Shown here: piece by piece, positions 52,161 through 61,124 of the stretch
How the letters are laid out: every line of letters begins with the position of its first letter
Numbering within the stretch: position 1 is the stretch's first letter
Assembly (NCBI RefSeq): GCF_016125515.1
Contig: NZ_WGLO01000010.1
Coordinates: forward strand, 62,001-126,000
DNA length: 64,000 nucleotides
Direction: 5' to 3'
Source of the DNA: Hyphomonas sp.
GTDB taxonomy: Bacteria; Pseudomonadota; Alphaproteobacteria; Caulobacterales; Hyphomonadaceae
The notes under the pieces: generated by a model
The model's database searches: none
What the model was told of the DNA's origin: nothing
Seen by the model: the letters and a program-made list of their open reading frames with translations, nothing else
Position numbers and translations under genes: made by a program

Positions 52161-53087
52161 TCAGGCGGCCCCGATGGCGAGGATGAGCAGCCAGACGAGG
52201 GGCAGGGTGACGGCCGCGCTGAGCGTCTGCACGGCGATCAGGTTAGCCGCCAGGGTCGAGTCGCCGCCGAGTTCGCGGGCCAGGACGTAGGAATTGGGCG
52301 CGGTCGAAGTGGCCGAGCAAATCAGGGCGATGGCGAGCGGCAGTCCCGAGAGGCCGAGCGTGAGGCCGATGGCGAGTGTGATCAGCGGCATGCCGAAGAG
52401 GCGGACTGTCGACCAGAAGAACGTGCGCAGGCCTGCACGTTTCAAGGCACCGAGATCGACGCCCGCGCCCGCGCTGAGAAGCCCCGCAGCGATGGCGGCG
52501 TTGGCGAGCATCTTCAGGGTTTCGTCGGCGATCACCGGCAGCTTCACGTGGAAGCTCGCGAGCGAGATGCCGATCACGCAGGCAATCACGAGCGGGTTGC
52601 GGAGCATCGCGAGCAGGGGGCGGGGCTTGGTGCCGGGCGGATGGTCGGCATGGCTGATCAGGGCGTAGACCGAGATGACGTTGGCCATGGGGATCATCGC
52701 CGCGGCGACAAGGCTGACCAGCGCAATGCCATGATTGCCGAACAGCAGCCCGCCGAGGGACAAGGCTATGATCGTGTTCCAGCGTACGTTGGACTGCACG
52801 ATGGTGCCGATGGCGGGGCGCTCGATGCCGGGCCACCAGCGCGCCGAGAGGCCGACCAGCGCCATCACGATCTGTGCGAGGAGCAGGGTGCCCAGCATCA
52901 GCCAGGGCGCCTCGTCGAACGAGGCGTTGGCCAGCGCGCGCACGATCAGGGCGGGCAGCAGGACGAGGAAGGACAGCCGGTCGAGCGCGCGAAAAGCGTC
53001 GCCGGTGATCATGCCGCGGCGCGCGAGGAACTGACCCAACACCACGATCAGTACGACCGGTACGAGCGCGATGAGAAACGCTGTCAT
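52161..53087 (-). CDS. AEC family transporter (auxin efflux carrier fold)
   Basis: A 308-residue polytopic inner-membrane protein with about ten helices in two halves: [21 protein letters not shown] at the start, [26 protein letters not shown] (the family's broken-helix N-x3-N region) in the middle, and [15 protein letters not shown] at the end. Homologues export or exchange organic acids or malonate-like anions. ATG overlaps the ruvX stop by 4 bases; pyrB follows 55 bases later. Substrate unknown. Confidence 0.85.
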   Translation of the reverse strand: MTAFLIALVPVVLIVVLGQFLARRGMITGDAFRALDRLSFLVLLPALIVRALANASFDEAPWLMLGTLLLAQIVMALVGLSARWWPGIERPAIGTIVQSNVRWNTIIALSLGGLLFGNHGIALVSLVAAAMIPMANVISVYALISHADHPPGTKPRPLLAMLRNPLVIACVIGISLASFHVKLPVIADETLKMLANAAIAAGLLSAGAGVDLGALKRAGLRTFFWSTVRLFGMPLITLAIGLTLGLSGLPLAIALICSATSTAPNSYVLARELGGDSTLAANLIAVQTLSAAVTLPLVWLLILAIGAA

Positions 53088-53539
53088 CGCGGCGTCTCCA
53101 GCCGCTTCAGCGCCGAGTGAAGGATCATGGCGGCGGCCATCGCGTCGATCCGGTCGGCGCGGCGCTGCTCGGTGAAGGAGAGGTCGCGGAGCAGTTCATC
53201 GGCGGCCACGGTGGAATAACGTTCGTCCTCGAAGGCCACCGGAATGTCGCGCACCTTGAGCAGGTTTGAAACCAATGTGCGCACAGACTGGACCCGGGGG
53301 CCCTGCGTACCGTCCGTGTTCAGTGGCAGGCCGACGACGAGACCGACGCCCTGGCGCGCGTCATAGATCTCGAACAGCCGGGCCAGCGAGGGGGCGAGCT
53401 TCACCTTGGCTATGGTCTCGACAGGGCTCGCGAGGATGCGGCTCGGGTCGGTTGCGGCAACGCCGAGCGTCTTCGTGCCGGGATCGAGGCCGATCAGCAC
53501 GCCTTTCGCAGGCAGGTCGAACAGATCAACAACCGACAT
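53084..53539 (-). CDS. ruvX: putative Holliday junction resolvase RuvX/YqgF
   Basis: RNase-H-fold nuclease of the YqgF family. ATG 53539 gives 151 residues; an ATG 12 bases upstream is possible. The family opening [20 protein letters not shown] (catalytic Asp19) and [47 protein letters not shown] are intact. It is divergent from gatC across 70 bases and shares 4 bases with the AEC transporter. Confidence 0.93.
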   Translation of the reverse strand: MSVVDLFDLPAKGVLIGLDPGTKTLGVAATDPSRILASPVETIAKVKLAPSLARLFEIYDARQGVGLVVGLPLNTDGTQGPRVQSVRTLVSNLLKVRDIPVAFEDERYSTVAADELLRDLSFTEQRRADRIDAMAAAMILHSALKRLETPR

Positions 53540-53609
53540 GCGCGGGCACATACCGCCTTGAAGCGGCTTTGCCTATGGCGTAATCGGGCCGGACCAGAGG
53601 AGCCGCCCC

Positions 53610-53897
53610 ATGAGCGTTACCCGCGACGATGTCCGCAAAGTAGCCCGCTTGTCCCGTATTGCGGTGCCGGAAGAGCGCCTGGACGAGCTGGCCGGCGAGC
53701 TGAACGGCATCCTCGGCTGGATCGACCAGCTGAACGAAGTGGACGTCGAAGGCGTTGCGCCCATGACTTCCGTCGTCGAGACGAAGCTGCCGATGCGCGA
53801 GGATCTCGTCACCGATGGCAACATCCGCGACCAGGTGCTGGCCAACGCGCCGCGCAGCGAACACGGCTTCTTCGTTGTGCCCAAGGCCGTCGAATAG
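53610..53897 (+). CDS. gatC: Asp/Glu-tRNA amidotransferase subunit C
   Basis: Small belt subunit that holds GatA and GatB together in the tRNA-dependent Gln/Asn pathway. 95 residues, full length: MSVTRDDVRKVARLSRIAVPEERLDELAGELNGILGWIDQLNEVDVEGVAPM. The gatA gene is 2.5 kb downstream and gatB a further 1.3 kb, unusual since gatCAB are often adjacent. ATG follows AGGAG by 7 bases. Confidence 0.94.
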   Translation: MSVTRDDVRKVARLSRIAVPEERLDELAGELNGILGWIDQLNEVDVEGVAPMTSVVETKLPMREDLVTDGNIRDQVLANAPRSEHGFFVVPKAVE

Positions 53898-53984
53898 ACT
53901 TCCCCCACCCGCTTACATTCGTCTGCGAAACACCCCACCTCTGTGGCGGGGCGATTCCGCCTCAGTCACTGAAAGACTGAACCG

Positions 53985-54113
53985 ATGGCCAAGGGTCAAA
54001 AGAAATCCAACAAGGAAGTCCGCAAGCCCAAGGCGGAGAAGGTGAAGCCGAAACTGGGCGCACCGGTCGCGAAGCCGGGCGAGCTCAAGGGTATGGAACA
54101 CCTGAAGCGATAG
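53985..54113 (+). CDS. small basic conserved protein (42 aa)
   Basis: Very short gene: MAKGQKKSNKEVRKPKAEKV then KPKLGAPVAKPGELKGMEHLKR. It is strongly basic (about a third Lys/Arg) and low in hydrophobic residues, so cytoplasmic and probably nucleic-acid associated. Short proteins opening MAxGQxxSNxExRKPK are widespread in proteobacteria and unnamed, which supports coding. It lies 87 bases after gatC. A small hairpin (TCAGTC 53962-53967, GACTGA 53975-53980) ends 4 bases before the ATG, and no strong Shine-Dalgarno is seen. Confidence 0.7.
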   Translation: MAKGQKKSNKEVRKPKAEKVKPKLGAPVAKPGELKGMEHLKR

Positions 54114-54147
54114 CGCGCTGAACGAACACGCTCCGATACTGCCTTGA

Positions 54148-54174
54148 CCGGGCCACGCGCTTGGCGCGGCCCGG
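54148..54174. terminator. GC-rich two-way hairpin
   Basis: Arms CCGGGCC (54148-54154) and GGCCCGG (54168-54174) continue inward with GCGC/GCGC around a TTG loop. It lies between the small basic gene and the convergent quinone-oxidoreductase-like gene (stop at 54187). No T-run, so it may slow or partly end transcription from both sides. Confidence 0.5.
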
Positions 54175-54186
54175 CAAGCCGGCAGG

Positions 54187-55326
54187 CTATTTGTTGGGAT
54201 TGATCAGGTATTTCTCGCCGGTTGCTTTGGCGTTGTAGGCCTGCAGCGTTTTCAGATCGAGCGCTTCGGCCAGCGAGATTTCGGCTGTGTAGTGGCTGGC
54301 GAACGTCGTCTTCAGCTCGTCGACGACGCGCTGGCGCATGCGGGCGCGAACTTCCGGACCCACCTGTTGCAGGAACGGTGTCAGCAGGTAACCGCCGAGG
54401 TTCCAGGCGAAACCCACGCCGGGCGGAACGGTTGTCTGCGACATGTCGAGCCGGCCGTAAATGTAGACCTGCGTTTGCTGGCCCGAACCGTAACGGCTGA
54501 ATTCCTTCATGTTGCGAACGGCGGCAGCTTCCATGGCCACGAGCAGCTGACCGGCGAGCGGCCCGCCGCCGATGGCGTCGAAGCCCAGCGTCGTCTTGGT
54601 CTCGGCGAGGGCCGTGATCAGGTCTTCCATGAAGGTCGGCGAGGTCGAGTCGACGATGTATTTCGCGCCGAGACCCTTCAGGATGTCGGCCTGCTCTTTC
54701 TTGCGCACGATGTTGACCAGCGGGACGTTGTCCTTCTGGCAGATCTTCACCAGCATCTGGCCGAGGTTGGATGCGGCAGCCGTGTGCACGATGCCGGTGC
54801 GGCCCTGCATCTTCATCGTTTCAACGAATGACAGAGCGGTCAGAGGGTTCACGAAGCAAGACGCGCCGTCCTTGGCCGACGTGCCATCCGGCAGCGGCAG
54901 GCACTGCGCGACGTTGAGCATCCGGTATTGCGAATACATCTCGCCGCCGAGGCCGGCGACCATCTTGCCGAGCAGGGCTTGCGCGGCGGGCGAGGAGCCG
55001 GCCTTGACGACCACGCCCGCGCCCTCGTTGCCGACCGGCATGGATTGGTCGAGACGGGCGGTCATTGCACGCAAAGCGGGCGGAGGGATGTTGGCGGTGA
55101 CGACGGGCTGTTCCTTCGTGCCCGACGCCTTGGCGGTACTCATGTCAGCGCCGCCGACGAGCAAGCCAAGGTCCGACGGGTTAATCGGCGTGGCCTCGAC
55201 CCGGATCAGCACGTCATCGGGGCCGGGCTCCGGGACGAGCACTTCGGCGAGCGAAAGCTCCAATTCGCCTGAGGCTTTCGCCAGGCTGCGTAGCTGGAGC
55301 GCGGTCTTTGGAACCGTGTTGGGCAT
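54187..55326 (-). CDS. zinc-type/quinone oxidoreductase-like dehydrogenase (MDR family)
   Basis: A 379-residue medium-chain dehydrogenase/reductase. N-terminal GroES-like domain (VLVPEPGPDDVLIRVEATPINPSDLGLL) and a Rossmann domain where TGIVHTAAASNLGQMLVKIC is the NADPH-binding strand. Compared with short quinone reductases there is an insert of about 40 residues (GGADMSTAKASGTKEQPVVTAN...) between the first strands. No zinc-binding cysteines are obvious, so a zinc-free quinone/enoyl reductase type is more likely. Confidence 0.82.
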   Translation of the reverse strand: MPNTVPKTALQLRSLAKASGELELSLAEVLVPEPGPDDVLIRVEATPINPSDLGLLVGGADMSTAKASGTKEQPVVTANIPPPALRAMTARLDQSMPVGNEGAGVVVKAGSSPAAQALLGKMVAGLGGEMYSQYRMLNVAQCLPLPDGTSAKDGASCFVNPLTALSFVETMKMQGRTGIVHTAAASNLGQMLVKICQKDNVPLVNIVRKKEQADILKGLGAKYIVDSTSPTFMEDLITALAETKTTLGFDAIGGGPLAGQLLVAMEAAAVRNMKEFSRYGSGQQTQVYIYGRLDMSQTTVPPGVGFAWNLGGYLLTPFLQQVGPEVRARMRQRVVDELKTTFASHYTAEISLAEALDLKTLQAYNAKATGEKYLINPNK

Positions 55327-55355
55327 GGTGTTTCCTCCCGGATTGTGTTGCGGCG

Positions 55356-55739
55356 CTAGAGCGCTTCTTCGGCAAACTCTTGATAGTCAATCAGAATCTC
55401 TGTGCCGGCCGGCAGGTCGGCTGACGCAGTCAAGGTCACGGTTTGCGCGACGGCGTCAACCTCAAACTCGGCATTCGCGGCCGGGCTGTGGTTGCACATC
55501 GAGATTTCCCCAAACGCGACGGCGGCCCGAATGGCGCCGTCCGCGCGCTCGTCGACATAGAACACATAATGGTACAGCCGCGTAGATTTCAGCGTGGCTG
55601 TATCCTCGTGGCTGAGCACCAGCAGTGGATAGACGCCGATAACGCCACCCTCAGGGATCAGGCGGGAGGCAAACAATCCGCGTCCGTGCAGGGGCGAGGT
55701 GCGAACCTCGGCGCGGCCCCTTTTGTCTGGTGCAAGCAT
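55356..55739 (-). CDS. small SET-domain protein (putative lysine methyltransferase)
   Basis: A 127-residue protein that is nearly all SET domain: HGRGLFASRLIPEGGVIGVYPLLVL, then SMCNHSPAANAEFEVDAVAQTVTL (N-H-S pseudoknot motif, residues 83-85) and AGTEILIDYQEF with the catalytic-type Tyr119. Stand-alone bacterial SET proteins methylate unknown lysines. It lies 29 bases upstream of the MDR gene on the same strand and may share its transcript. Confidence 0.78.
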   Translation of the reverse strand: MLAPDKRGRAEVRTSPLHGRGLFASRLIPEGGVIGVYPLLVLSHEDTATLKSTRLYHYVFYVDERADGAIRAAVAFGEISMCNHSPAANAEFEVDAVAQTVTLTASADLPAGTEILIDYQEFAEEAL

Positions 55740-55782
55740 GGCACCTGTCTAGCACGCGCCGAAGCGCGCGCCATCCGGGTGA

Positions 55783-56217
55783 TCAGGGATTTTGTGCGTC
55801 CGGTTCAGCGGTCTCCGCGGGCTTCTCGGCCTTGCGGTCCCAATTGTAGATGCTGCGGATCATGCAGCGCTTTGAGCCGAAGCTGCCGCCAAATGCTTCG
55901 GCCACGATGATCGAGTCGCCCGGCGTCAGGCAGCCGGTGGTATCGTCCAGCGCGATCGACTGGGCATTCTCCAGATCGAAGCATGTGCCGGTCACTTCGA
56001 CCATGTAGCGCTTGTTGCCATCATGCAGCAGCACCGTATCGCGGTCGTTCATGCTGAAACCGTCGATGTTCGACGTGAAGCAGATCTTGTTGGTTTCCTC
56101 GCCGAGCCGCGGATCGCCCGCGTATTTCTCGATGCCTTTCTTGGTCGGTTCGCCCGGTGCGGACGCGCACCCGCCGAGGGCAATGGCGGCACAGGCGGCC
56201 AGGATGAGGTTTTTCAT
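55783..56217 (-). CDS. DUF6491-like lipoprotein
   Basis: A 144-residue lipoprotein: MKNLILAACAAIALGGCASA with lipid-bearing Cys17. The rest has four cysteines arranged as in DUF6491 proteins (ICFTSNIDGFSMNDRDTVLLHDG, RYMVEVTGTCFDLENAQSIAL, GCLTPGDSIIVAE, KRCMIRSIYNW). Function of the family is unknown. The C-terminal tail is acidic and proline-rich. It shares a 136-base divergent promoter region (56218-56353) with gatA. Confidence 0.72.
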   Translation of the reverse strand: MKNLILAACAAIALGGCASAPGEPTKKGIEKYAGDPRLGEETNKICFTSNIDGFSMNDRDTVLLHDGNKRYMVEVTGTCFDLENAQSIALDDTTGCLTPGDSIIVAEAFGGSFGSKRCMIRSIYNWDRKAEKPAETAEPDAQNP

Positions 56218-56353
56218 GGCAGAAAGCTCCTGAATGGGCTGGCTTTGTGCTTTGCACAGTGCGCCCGGCGGGGCGCAGCCGCAAGCCGCTCACAGAAACT
56301 TGAACTTTTGCGGCAGCGGGGCTAGCAGGCGACGTCCACGATAGGGAAATCCC

Positions 56354-57826
56354 ATGACCGACCTGACCGCCCTGACCCTCGCCGAAGCGCTGGACGGATT
56401 GGACTCGAAGCAATTTTCGTCGGTCGAGCTGACCGAAGCCTTTAACGCGGCCATCGAGAAGGCCCGCGTGCTGAACGCCTATGTCGTCGAAACGCCTGAA
56501 AAGGCGCTGGATATGGCGAAAGCCTCCGACGCGCGCCGCGCCAAGGGCAAGGCCGGCAAGCTCGATGGCGCGCCGCTCGGCATCAAGGACCTCTATTGCA
56601 CCAAGGGCGTGCGCACGACGGCGTGCAGCGGCATTCTTGGCGAATTCACCCCGACTTACGAATCCACGGTCACTCAGAATTTGTGGGACGAAGGCGCCGT
56701 CATGCTCGGCAAGCTCAACATGGACGAATTCGCAATGGGTTCGTCGAACGAGACGTCGCATTTCGGCAACGTGATCAACCCCTGGCGCCGCAAGGGCGAC
56801 AACCAGAGCCTGACCCCTGGCGGTTCGTCGGGCGGATCGGCTTCATCGGTCGCTGCCAACCTCTGCCTTGCCGCAACGGCGTCGGACACTGGCGGTTCGA
56901 TCCGCCAGCCCGCTTCGTTTACGGGCACGGTGGGCATCAAGCCCACCTATGGCCGCGCCAGCCGCTACGGCATGGTGGCGTTCGCCTCATCGCTCGATCA
57001 GGCAGGCCCGATCAGCAAGACGGTCGAAGACAGCGCCATCCTGCTCGAAGTGATGTGCAGCCACGATCCGAAGGATTCGACCTCGCTGAACATCAAGACG
57101 CCGGACTGGCGAAAGGATGTGCGCAGGGGCGTGAAGGGCATGAAGATTGGCATTCCGAAGGAATACCGTATCGAGGGCCTCTCCGACGAGATCGACGCGC
57201 TCTGGCAGCAGGGCATCAAGTGGCTGAAGGAAGCCGGCGCAGAGATCGTCGACATTTCCCTTCCGCACACGAAGTATGCCCTGCCGGCCTATTACATCGT
57301 TGCGCCCGCCGAAGCTTCGTCCAACCTTGCCCGCTATGACGGCATGCGTTATGGCGCGCGCGTCGAAGGCAGGGACTTGACGCAGACCTACGAGGGCACG
57401 CGCGCCTCCGGCTTCGGCAAGGAAGTCCAGCGCCGCCTGATGATCGGTACGTATGTACTTTCGTCAGGCTATTACGACGCCTACTACCTGCGCGCCCAGA
57501 AGGTCCGCACCAAGATCTTCCAGGATTTCGTCGATGCCTTCGAAAAGTGCGACGCGATCCTGACGCCGGCCTGTCCGTCGCCTGCCTTTGCCTTCGGCGA
57601 GAAGTCCGGCGATCCGGTCGAGATGTACCTCAACGACGTGTTCACCGTGACGGCAAACCTTGCGGGCCTTCCGGGCATTGCAGTGCCGGCGGGCCTCTCG
57701 GCCAGCGGACTGCCGCTCGGTCTGCAGGTCATCGGCAAGGCGCTCGACGAGAGCGCCTGCTTCCGCGTCGGCGGCGCTCTGGAAGACGCAGCCGGCTTCG
57801 TGGCCAAACCGGAGAAGTGGTGGTAG
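56354..57826 (+). CDS. gatA: Asp/Glu-tRNA amidotransferase subunit A
   Basis: Amidase subunit that releases ammonia from glutamine for tRNA transamidation. 490 residues with the amidase-signature triad Lys78 ([11 protein letters not shown]), cis-Ser158 ([11 protein letters not shown]) and Ser182 ([10 protein letters not shown]), plus [26 protein letters not shown] and the C-terminal [13 protein letters not shown]. Codon use is like its neighbours. gatB lies 1.3 kb downstream with two membrane-protein genes between. Confidence 0.96.
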   Translation: MTDLTALTLAEALDGLDSKQFSSVELTEAFNAAIEKARVLNAYVVETPEKALDMAKASDARRAKGKAGKLDGAPLGIKDLYCTKGVRTTACSGILGEFTPTYESTVTQNLWDEGAVMLGKLNMDEFAMGSSNETSHFGNVINPWRRKGDNQSLTPGGSSGGSASSVAANLCLAATASDTGGSIRQPASFTGTVGIKPTYGRASRYGMVAFASSLDQAGPISKTVEDSAILLEVMCSHDPKDSTSLNIKTPDWRKDVRRGVKGMKIGIPKEYRIEGLSDEIDALWQQGIKWLKEAGAEIVDISLPHTKYALPAYYIVAPAEASSNLARYDGMRYGARVEGRDLTQTYEGTRASGFGKEVQRRLMIGTYVLSSGYYDAYYLRAQKVRTKIFQDFVDAFEKCDAILTPACPSPAFAFGEKSGDPVEMYLNDVFTVTANLAGLPGIAVPAGLSASGLPLGLQVIGKALDESACFRVGGALEDAAGFVAKPEKWW

Positions 57827-57836
57827 TTTCCGCCGC

Positions 57837-58130
57837 ATGAGCCGTTGGCTGCGCATCGGATTCGGACTGGTCCTGGTCGTCTTGGCGATCGGTCTCTATC
57901 TTGCGCCGCAGTTCACCTACACCAACGAAACGCAAGGCGAGTCCCTCGTCTTCGTCCCGCTCGGCCTGCTTGTCGGGATTGCCGTCATCGGTGTGATCAT
58001 TGCAGCAACGGGCGTGTTCGATATTGATGGTGCCGAGGACCGGCTGAAAGCTGAGTTTGACGCCATTCCCTATGCCAACCGACCGCAGGACGGCGACGGA
58101 ACTGCTGGCCCCAAGGAGACTCAGGAATGA
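57837..58130 (+). CDS. small two-helix membrane protein
   Basis: 97 residues, unknown family. Two membrane helices (WLRIGFGLVLVVLAIGLYLA and LVFVPLGLLVGIAVIGVIIAAT) frame a short polar loop (PQFTYTNETQGES), and the C-terminal tail is acidic. ATG 57837 is chosen because the longer in-frame extension overlaps gatA and looks non-coding. It starts 10 bases after gatA and overlaps the next gene by 4, so it is part of the gatA transcript. Confidence 0.6.
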   Translation: MSRWLRIGFGLVLVVLAIGLYLAPQFTYTNETQGESLVFVPLGLLVGIAVIGVIIAATGVFDIDGAEDRLKAEFDAIPYANRPQDGDGTAGPKETQE

Positions 58131-58600
58131 CACGCTATCTGATCTTGTTCGTGCTGCTCACGGCCATCGGCCTTGTGCTGATGGGGGCCGTGCTGTCGCA
58201 GTATGGCTACAGCCTGTTCGATCCTGAAATGCGCATCATGGTAGGCGTGGCCGTCGCTGTGGCGGCCTATGTTGCCTGGCGCGTTTCAACGATCCTGAAG
58301 AACCGCGAGAACGATCTCAGCGAGCGCCCCGCGCCCGGCGGTGCGGGCCAGGGCAAGCTGGCCGCCCTGTTCTCCGGCCGGACCAAGGTGCACAGTGCTC
58401 GCGAGGCGGAGTTGGCCGCGCGCCGCCGCAAGCTGATCGACGAAGGCAAGCTGGAGCCGGAGGAAGCCCCTCCGCCTCCGCCGCTTCCGGTGGCTGAAGG
58501 CGAAAAGCCCACGCGCGTCGCCGCCGATGCGTCGATCAAGGAAAAGATGGCCGCCCGCGCCGAGCGCGTCAGGCGGGCGAAGGAGCAAGGGAAGCTGTAA
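58127..58600 (+). CDS. membrane protein with charged C-terminal tail
   Basis: A 157-residue protein with two N-terminal helices (LILFVLLTAIGLVLMGAVLSQYG, MRIMVGVAVAVAAYVAWRV) and a long cytoplasmic tail rich in Arg/Ala/Glu with EEAPPPPPLPVAEGEKPTR and KEKMAARAERVRRAKEQGKL. Unknown family. Its ATG overlaps the upstream stop as ATGA. Its 3' end overlaps the convergent gene by 32 bases. Confidence 0.65.
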   Translation: MTRYLILFVLLTAIGLVLMGAVLSQYGYSLFDPEMRIMVGVAVAVAAYVAWRVSTILKNRENDLSERPAPGGAGQGKLAALFSGRTKVHSAREAELAARRRKLIDEGKLEPEEAPPPPPLPVAEGEKPTRVAADASIKEKMAARAERVRRAKEQGKL

Positions 58601-58946
58601 ACGGGCGCTGCGGTGCGCGCGGCGCAGGCGTCACTGCGGCCTTCGTGCCGCCGTCCGGTTCGTCATCATCGCCTTCGTCTTCCGGCGCCGACCGGTCCGT
58701 GATCCGCGACAGGTGGATGCCCGCGCCGATCAGCCCCCCGATGGGCCCGAACTGCAAGATGGCCGCCGCCATGAAGACCACAGGCACGTGCAGGTCGAGC
58801 TTCGCAAAGATCAGGAACAGGGCGACCAGCACCGCGCTGCCGAGGGCGAAACCGGCGCCGATGCCCACCACGATATGCTTCAGGAATCCGCGCGCGATGG
58901 CGCGTTCATCGTCCTTGGCGGCGTCGAGGATCATCTTGAACAGCAT
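58569..58946 (-). CDS. hypothetical membrane protein
   Basis: About 125 residues from ATG 58946 (MLFKMILDAAKDDERAIARGF); an upstream in-frame start adds 8 residues. Two helices (HIVVGIGAGFALGSAVLVALFLIFAKL, VPVVFMAAAILQFGPIGGLIGAGIHL) are followed by an acidic segment (EDEGDDDEPDG) and a proline-rich tail. Opposite strand to gatA/gatB. Family unknown; the strong helices and charge distribution favour a real gene. Confidence 0.55.
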   Translation of the reverse strand: MLFKMILDAAKDDERAIARGFLKHIVVGIGAGFALGSAVLVALFLIFAKLDLHVPVVFMAAAILQFGPIGGLIGAGIHLSRITDRSAPEDEGDDDEPDGGTKAAVTPAPRAPQRPFTASLAPSPA

Positions 58947-59117
58947 GGCTGGCCGGGCTCCTGTGCGCAACGGTCACATGTTGCGCCGCTTCCGGCAAAA
59001 GAAAAGCCCGCCGAGCGCCCTGCAGCAGCGACATATCGCGGTGCCACGCGGCTCGACAGGGGCGGGGGCTGGGGGCTAGAAGGGGCCGAGTCTGAACAGG
59101 TTTGATCGAGAGTACCG

Positions 59118-60626
59118 ATGTCTGAACGCCCCACCTTCCGCATCAAAGGCGAAACCGGCGACTGGGAAGTCGTCATGGGTCTGGAAATCCATGCCCAGGT
59201 CGCCTCGAATGCGAAGTTGTTCTCCGGCGCCTCGACCGCGTTCGGCGCCGATCCGAACTGCAACGTCTCGCTCGTGGACGCGGCGATGCCGGGCATGCTG
59301 CCGGTGATCAACAAGTTCTGCGTGGAGCAGGCGATCCGCACCGGGCTCGGCCTGAAGGCGCAGATCAACACATACAGCCGCTTTGACCGAAAGAACTATT
59401 TCTATCCGGATCTGCCGCAGGGCTATCAGATCAGCCAGTTCGCCCACCCGATTGTCGGCGAAGGCGAAATCGAGGTCGACGTCGAAGTGCCCGGCAAGGA
59501 GGGCTATTCCTTCCCTTGCCGTATCGAACGCCTGCACCTCGAACAAGACGCCGGCAAGTCGATCCACGACATGGACCCGAACTCGACCTATGTGGACCTT
59601 AACCGCTCCGGTGTGGCCCTCATGGAAATCGTCTCCAAGCCCGACGTGCGCTCGCCCGCCGAGGCCGCTGCCTATGTGAAGAAGCTGCGCGCCATCGTCA
59701 TCGCGCTTGGCACCTGCGACGGCGATATGGAGAAGGGCAATCTGCGCGCCGACGTGAACGTGTCTGTCTGCAAGCCCGGCGCTTACGAGAAATTCCGCGA
59801 AACGGGGGATTTCAGTCATCTCGGCACGCGCTGCGAGCTCAAGAACATGAACTCGTACCGCTTCATCCAGCAGGCTATCGAATACGAAGCGCGCCGCCAG
59901 ATCGAGATCATCGAAAGCGGCGGAACGGTTGATCAGGAAACGCGGCTGTATGATCCGGTGAAGGGCGAGACACGGTCTATGCGGTCCAAGGAGGATGCGC
60001 ACGACTACCGCTATTTCCCGGATCCCGATCTCCTGCCGCTCGAATTCGAACAGGCCTGGATCGAGGAAATCCGCAAGTCGCTGCCCGAGCTGCCGGACCA
60101 GAAGCGTGCGCGCTTCGAGAAGGACTATGGCTTGTCGCGCTATGACGCGGGCGTGCTCACTTCGGATGCCGACAAGGCCGAGTATTTCGAGATTGTCGCC
60201 AAGGGCCGCGATGCAAAGCTCGCCGCCAACTGGGTCACGCAGGAACTCTTCGGCTACCTCAACAAAGAAGGCCTGGAACTGTCGCAAAGTCCCGTCTCGG
60301 CGGTGTCGCTCGGTGGTCTGATCGCGCTCATCTCTGACGACACGATCAGCGGCAAGATTGCCAAGGACGTCTTCGTTCGGATGATTGCGGGCGAAGGCGA
60401 GGCGGCGGCGATCGTCGAGAAGCATGGCCTGAAACAAGTCACCGACACCGGCGCCATCGAGAAGGTGGTTGACGAGATCATCGCGGCGAACCCCGAACAG
60501 GTCGTCAAGGTGAAGGACAAGCCGCAGACGCTCGGCTGGTTCGTGGGTCAGGTGATGAAGGCTTCGGGCGGCAAGGCCAACCCGAAAGCGGTCAACGACA
60601 TCCTGAAGGCGAAGCTGGGCCTGTAG
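59118..60626 (+). CDS. gatB: Asp/Glu-tRNA amidotransferase subunit B
   Basis: Kinase/transamidase subunit that activates mischarged Asp-tRNA(Asn) or Glu-tRNA(Gln). 502 residues: [23 protein letters not shown] at the N-terminus (metal-site residues), [42 protein letters not shown], and the C-terminal YqeY-like helical tail ([25 protein letters not shown]). A hairpin terminator follows 15 bases after the stop. Confidence 0.96.
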   Translation: MSERPTFRIKGETGDWEVVMGLEIHAQVASNAKLFSGASTAFGADPNCNVSLVDAAMPGMLPVINKFCVEQAIRTGLGLKAQINTYSRFDRKNYFYPDLPQGYQISQFAHPIVGEGEIEVDVEVPGKEGYSFPCRIERLHLEQDAGKSIHDMDPNSTYVDLNRSGVALMEIVSKPDVRSPAEAAAYVKKLRAIVIALGTCDGDMEKGNLRADVNVSVCKPGAYEKFRETGDFSHLGTRCELKNMNSYRFIQQAIEYEARRQIEIIESGGTVDQETRLYDPVKGETRSMRSKEDAHDYRYFPDPDLLPLEFEQAWIEEIRKSLPELPDQKRARFEKDYGLSRYDAGVLTSDADKAEYFEIVAKGRDAKLAANWVTQELFGYLNKEGLELSQSPVSAVSLGGLIALISDDTISGKIAKDVFVRMIAGEGEAAAIVEKHGLKQVTDTGAIEKVVDEIIAANPEQVVKVKDKPQTLGWFVGQVMKASGGKANPKAVNDILKAKLGL

Positions 60627-60641
60627 GTCGCTTTTGGAAAG

Positions 60642-60677
60642 AGCCCCACCCTTTCTGCTTGCGGGGAGGGTGAGGCT
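60642..60677. terminator. gatB terminator (two-way)
   Basis: Stem AGCC/GGCT plus CACCCT/AGGGTG (60642-60652 with 60667-60677, one C-A mismatch) and a 14-base loop, in the 63-base gap between gatB and the convergent HIT gene. Short T/A runs flank it on both sides, so it could end either transcript. Confidence 0.6.
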
Positions 60678-60689
60678 TCTGAAACCGCG

Positions 60690-61124
60690 CTAGAACGAAG
60701 CCCGGATTTTCGCAGCAATCGGCTCCAGGTCTGCGGCGCTCTTCATTCCGCCGCTTGCATGGGCGCCGACTTTCACACCGTCAAAGATCGGCAGGATGTG
60801 GAAGTGAAGGTGATAGACGGTCTGTCCAGCCGGGGCGCCATTGAATTGCATCACGCGCAGACCGTCCGGCTTGAGGGTTGCTTCTACCGCGCGGGCGACC
60901 TTTTGAACACGGAGCATGTAGTCGCCCAGCTTGTTCTCCGGCATGTCCAGAAAATTGCGTGCCGCCACGTCTTTCGGAATCACCAGCGTATGCCCTTCGA
61001 CCTGCGGGAAGACATCCATGAAGGCGAGCGCCACATCGTCTTCGAACACTTTCACGCTCGGCATCTCGCCGCGCAGGATCTTGTTGAAAATGTTTGATGG
61101 GTCGTAGGAAGCGTGAAGGGTCAT
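60690..61124 (-). CDS. HIT family nucleotide hydrolase
   Basis: 144 residues from ATG 61124 (the longer open frame upstream overlaps the next gene and looks non-coding). The histidine triad is HLHFHI (His105, His107, His109), preceded by the usual NGAPAGQTVYHLHFHILP. HIT proteins of this branch hydrolyse AMP-linked substrates such as adenosine phosphoramidates. ATG overlaps the upstream stop by 4 bases, so it is coupled to the FemAB-like gene. Confidence 0.9.
   Translation of the reverse strand: MTLHASYDPSNIFNKILRGEMPSVKVFEDDVALAFMDVFPQVEGHTLVIPKDVAARNFLDMPENKLGDYMLRVQKVARAVEATLKPDGLRVMQFNGAPAGQTVYHLHFHILPIFDGVKVGAHASGGMKSAADLEPIAAKIRASF

Noticed and set aside
54187-55326. Insert of about 40 residues in the MDR protein
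   Set aside because: Could be a normal feature of its clade; no catalytic motif is disrupted, so it was left as a note only.
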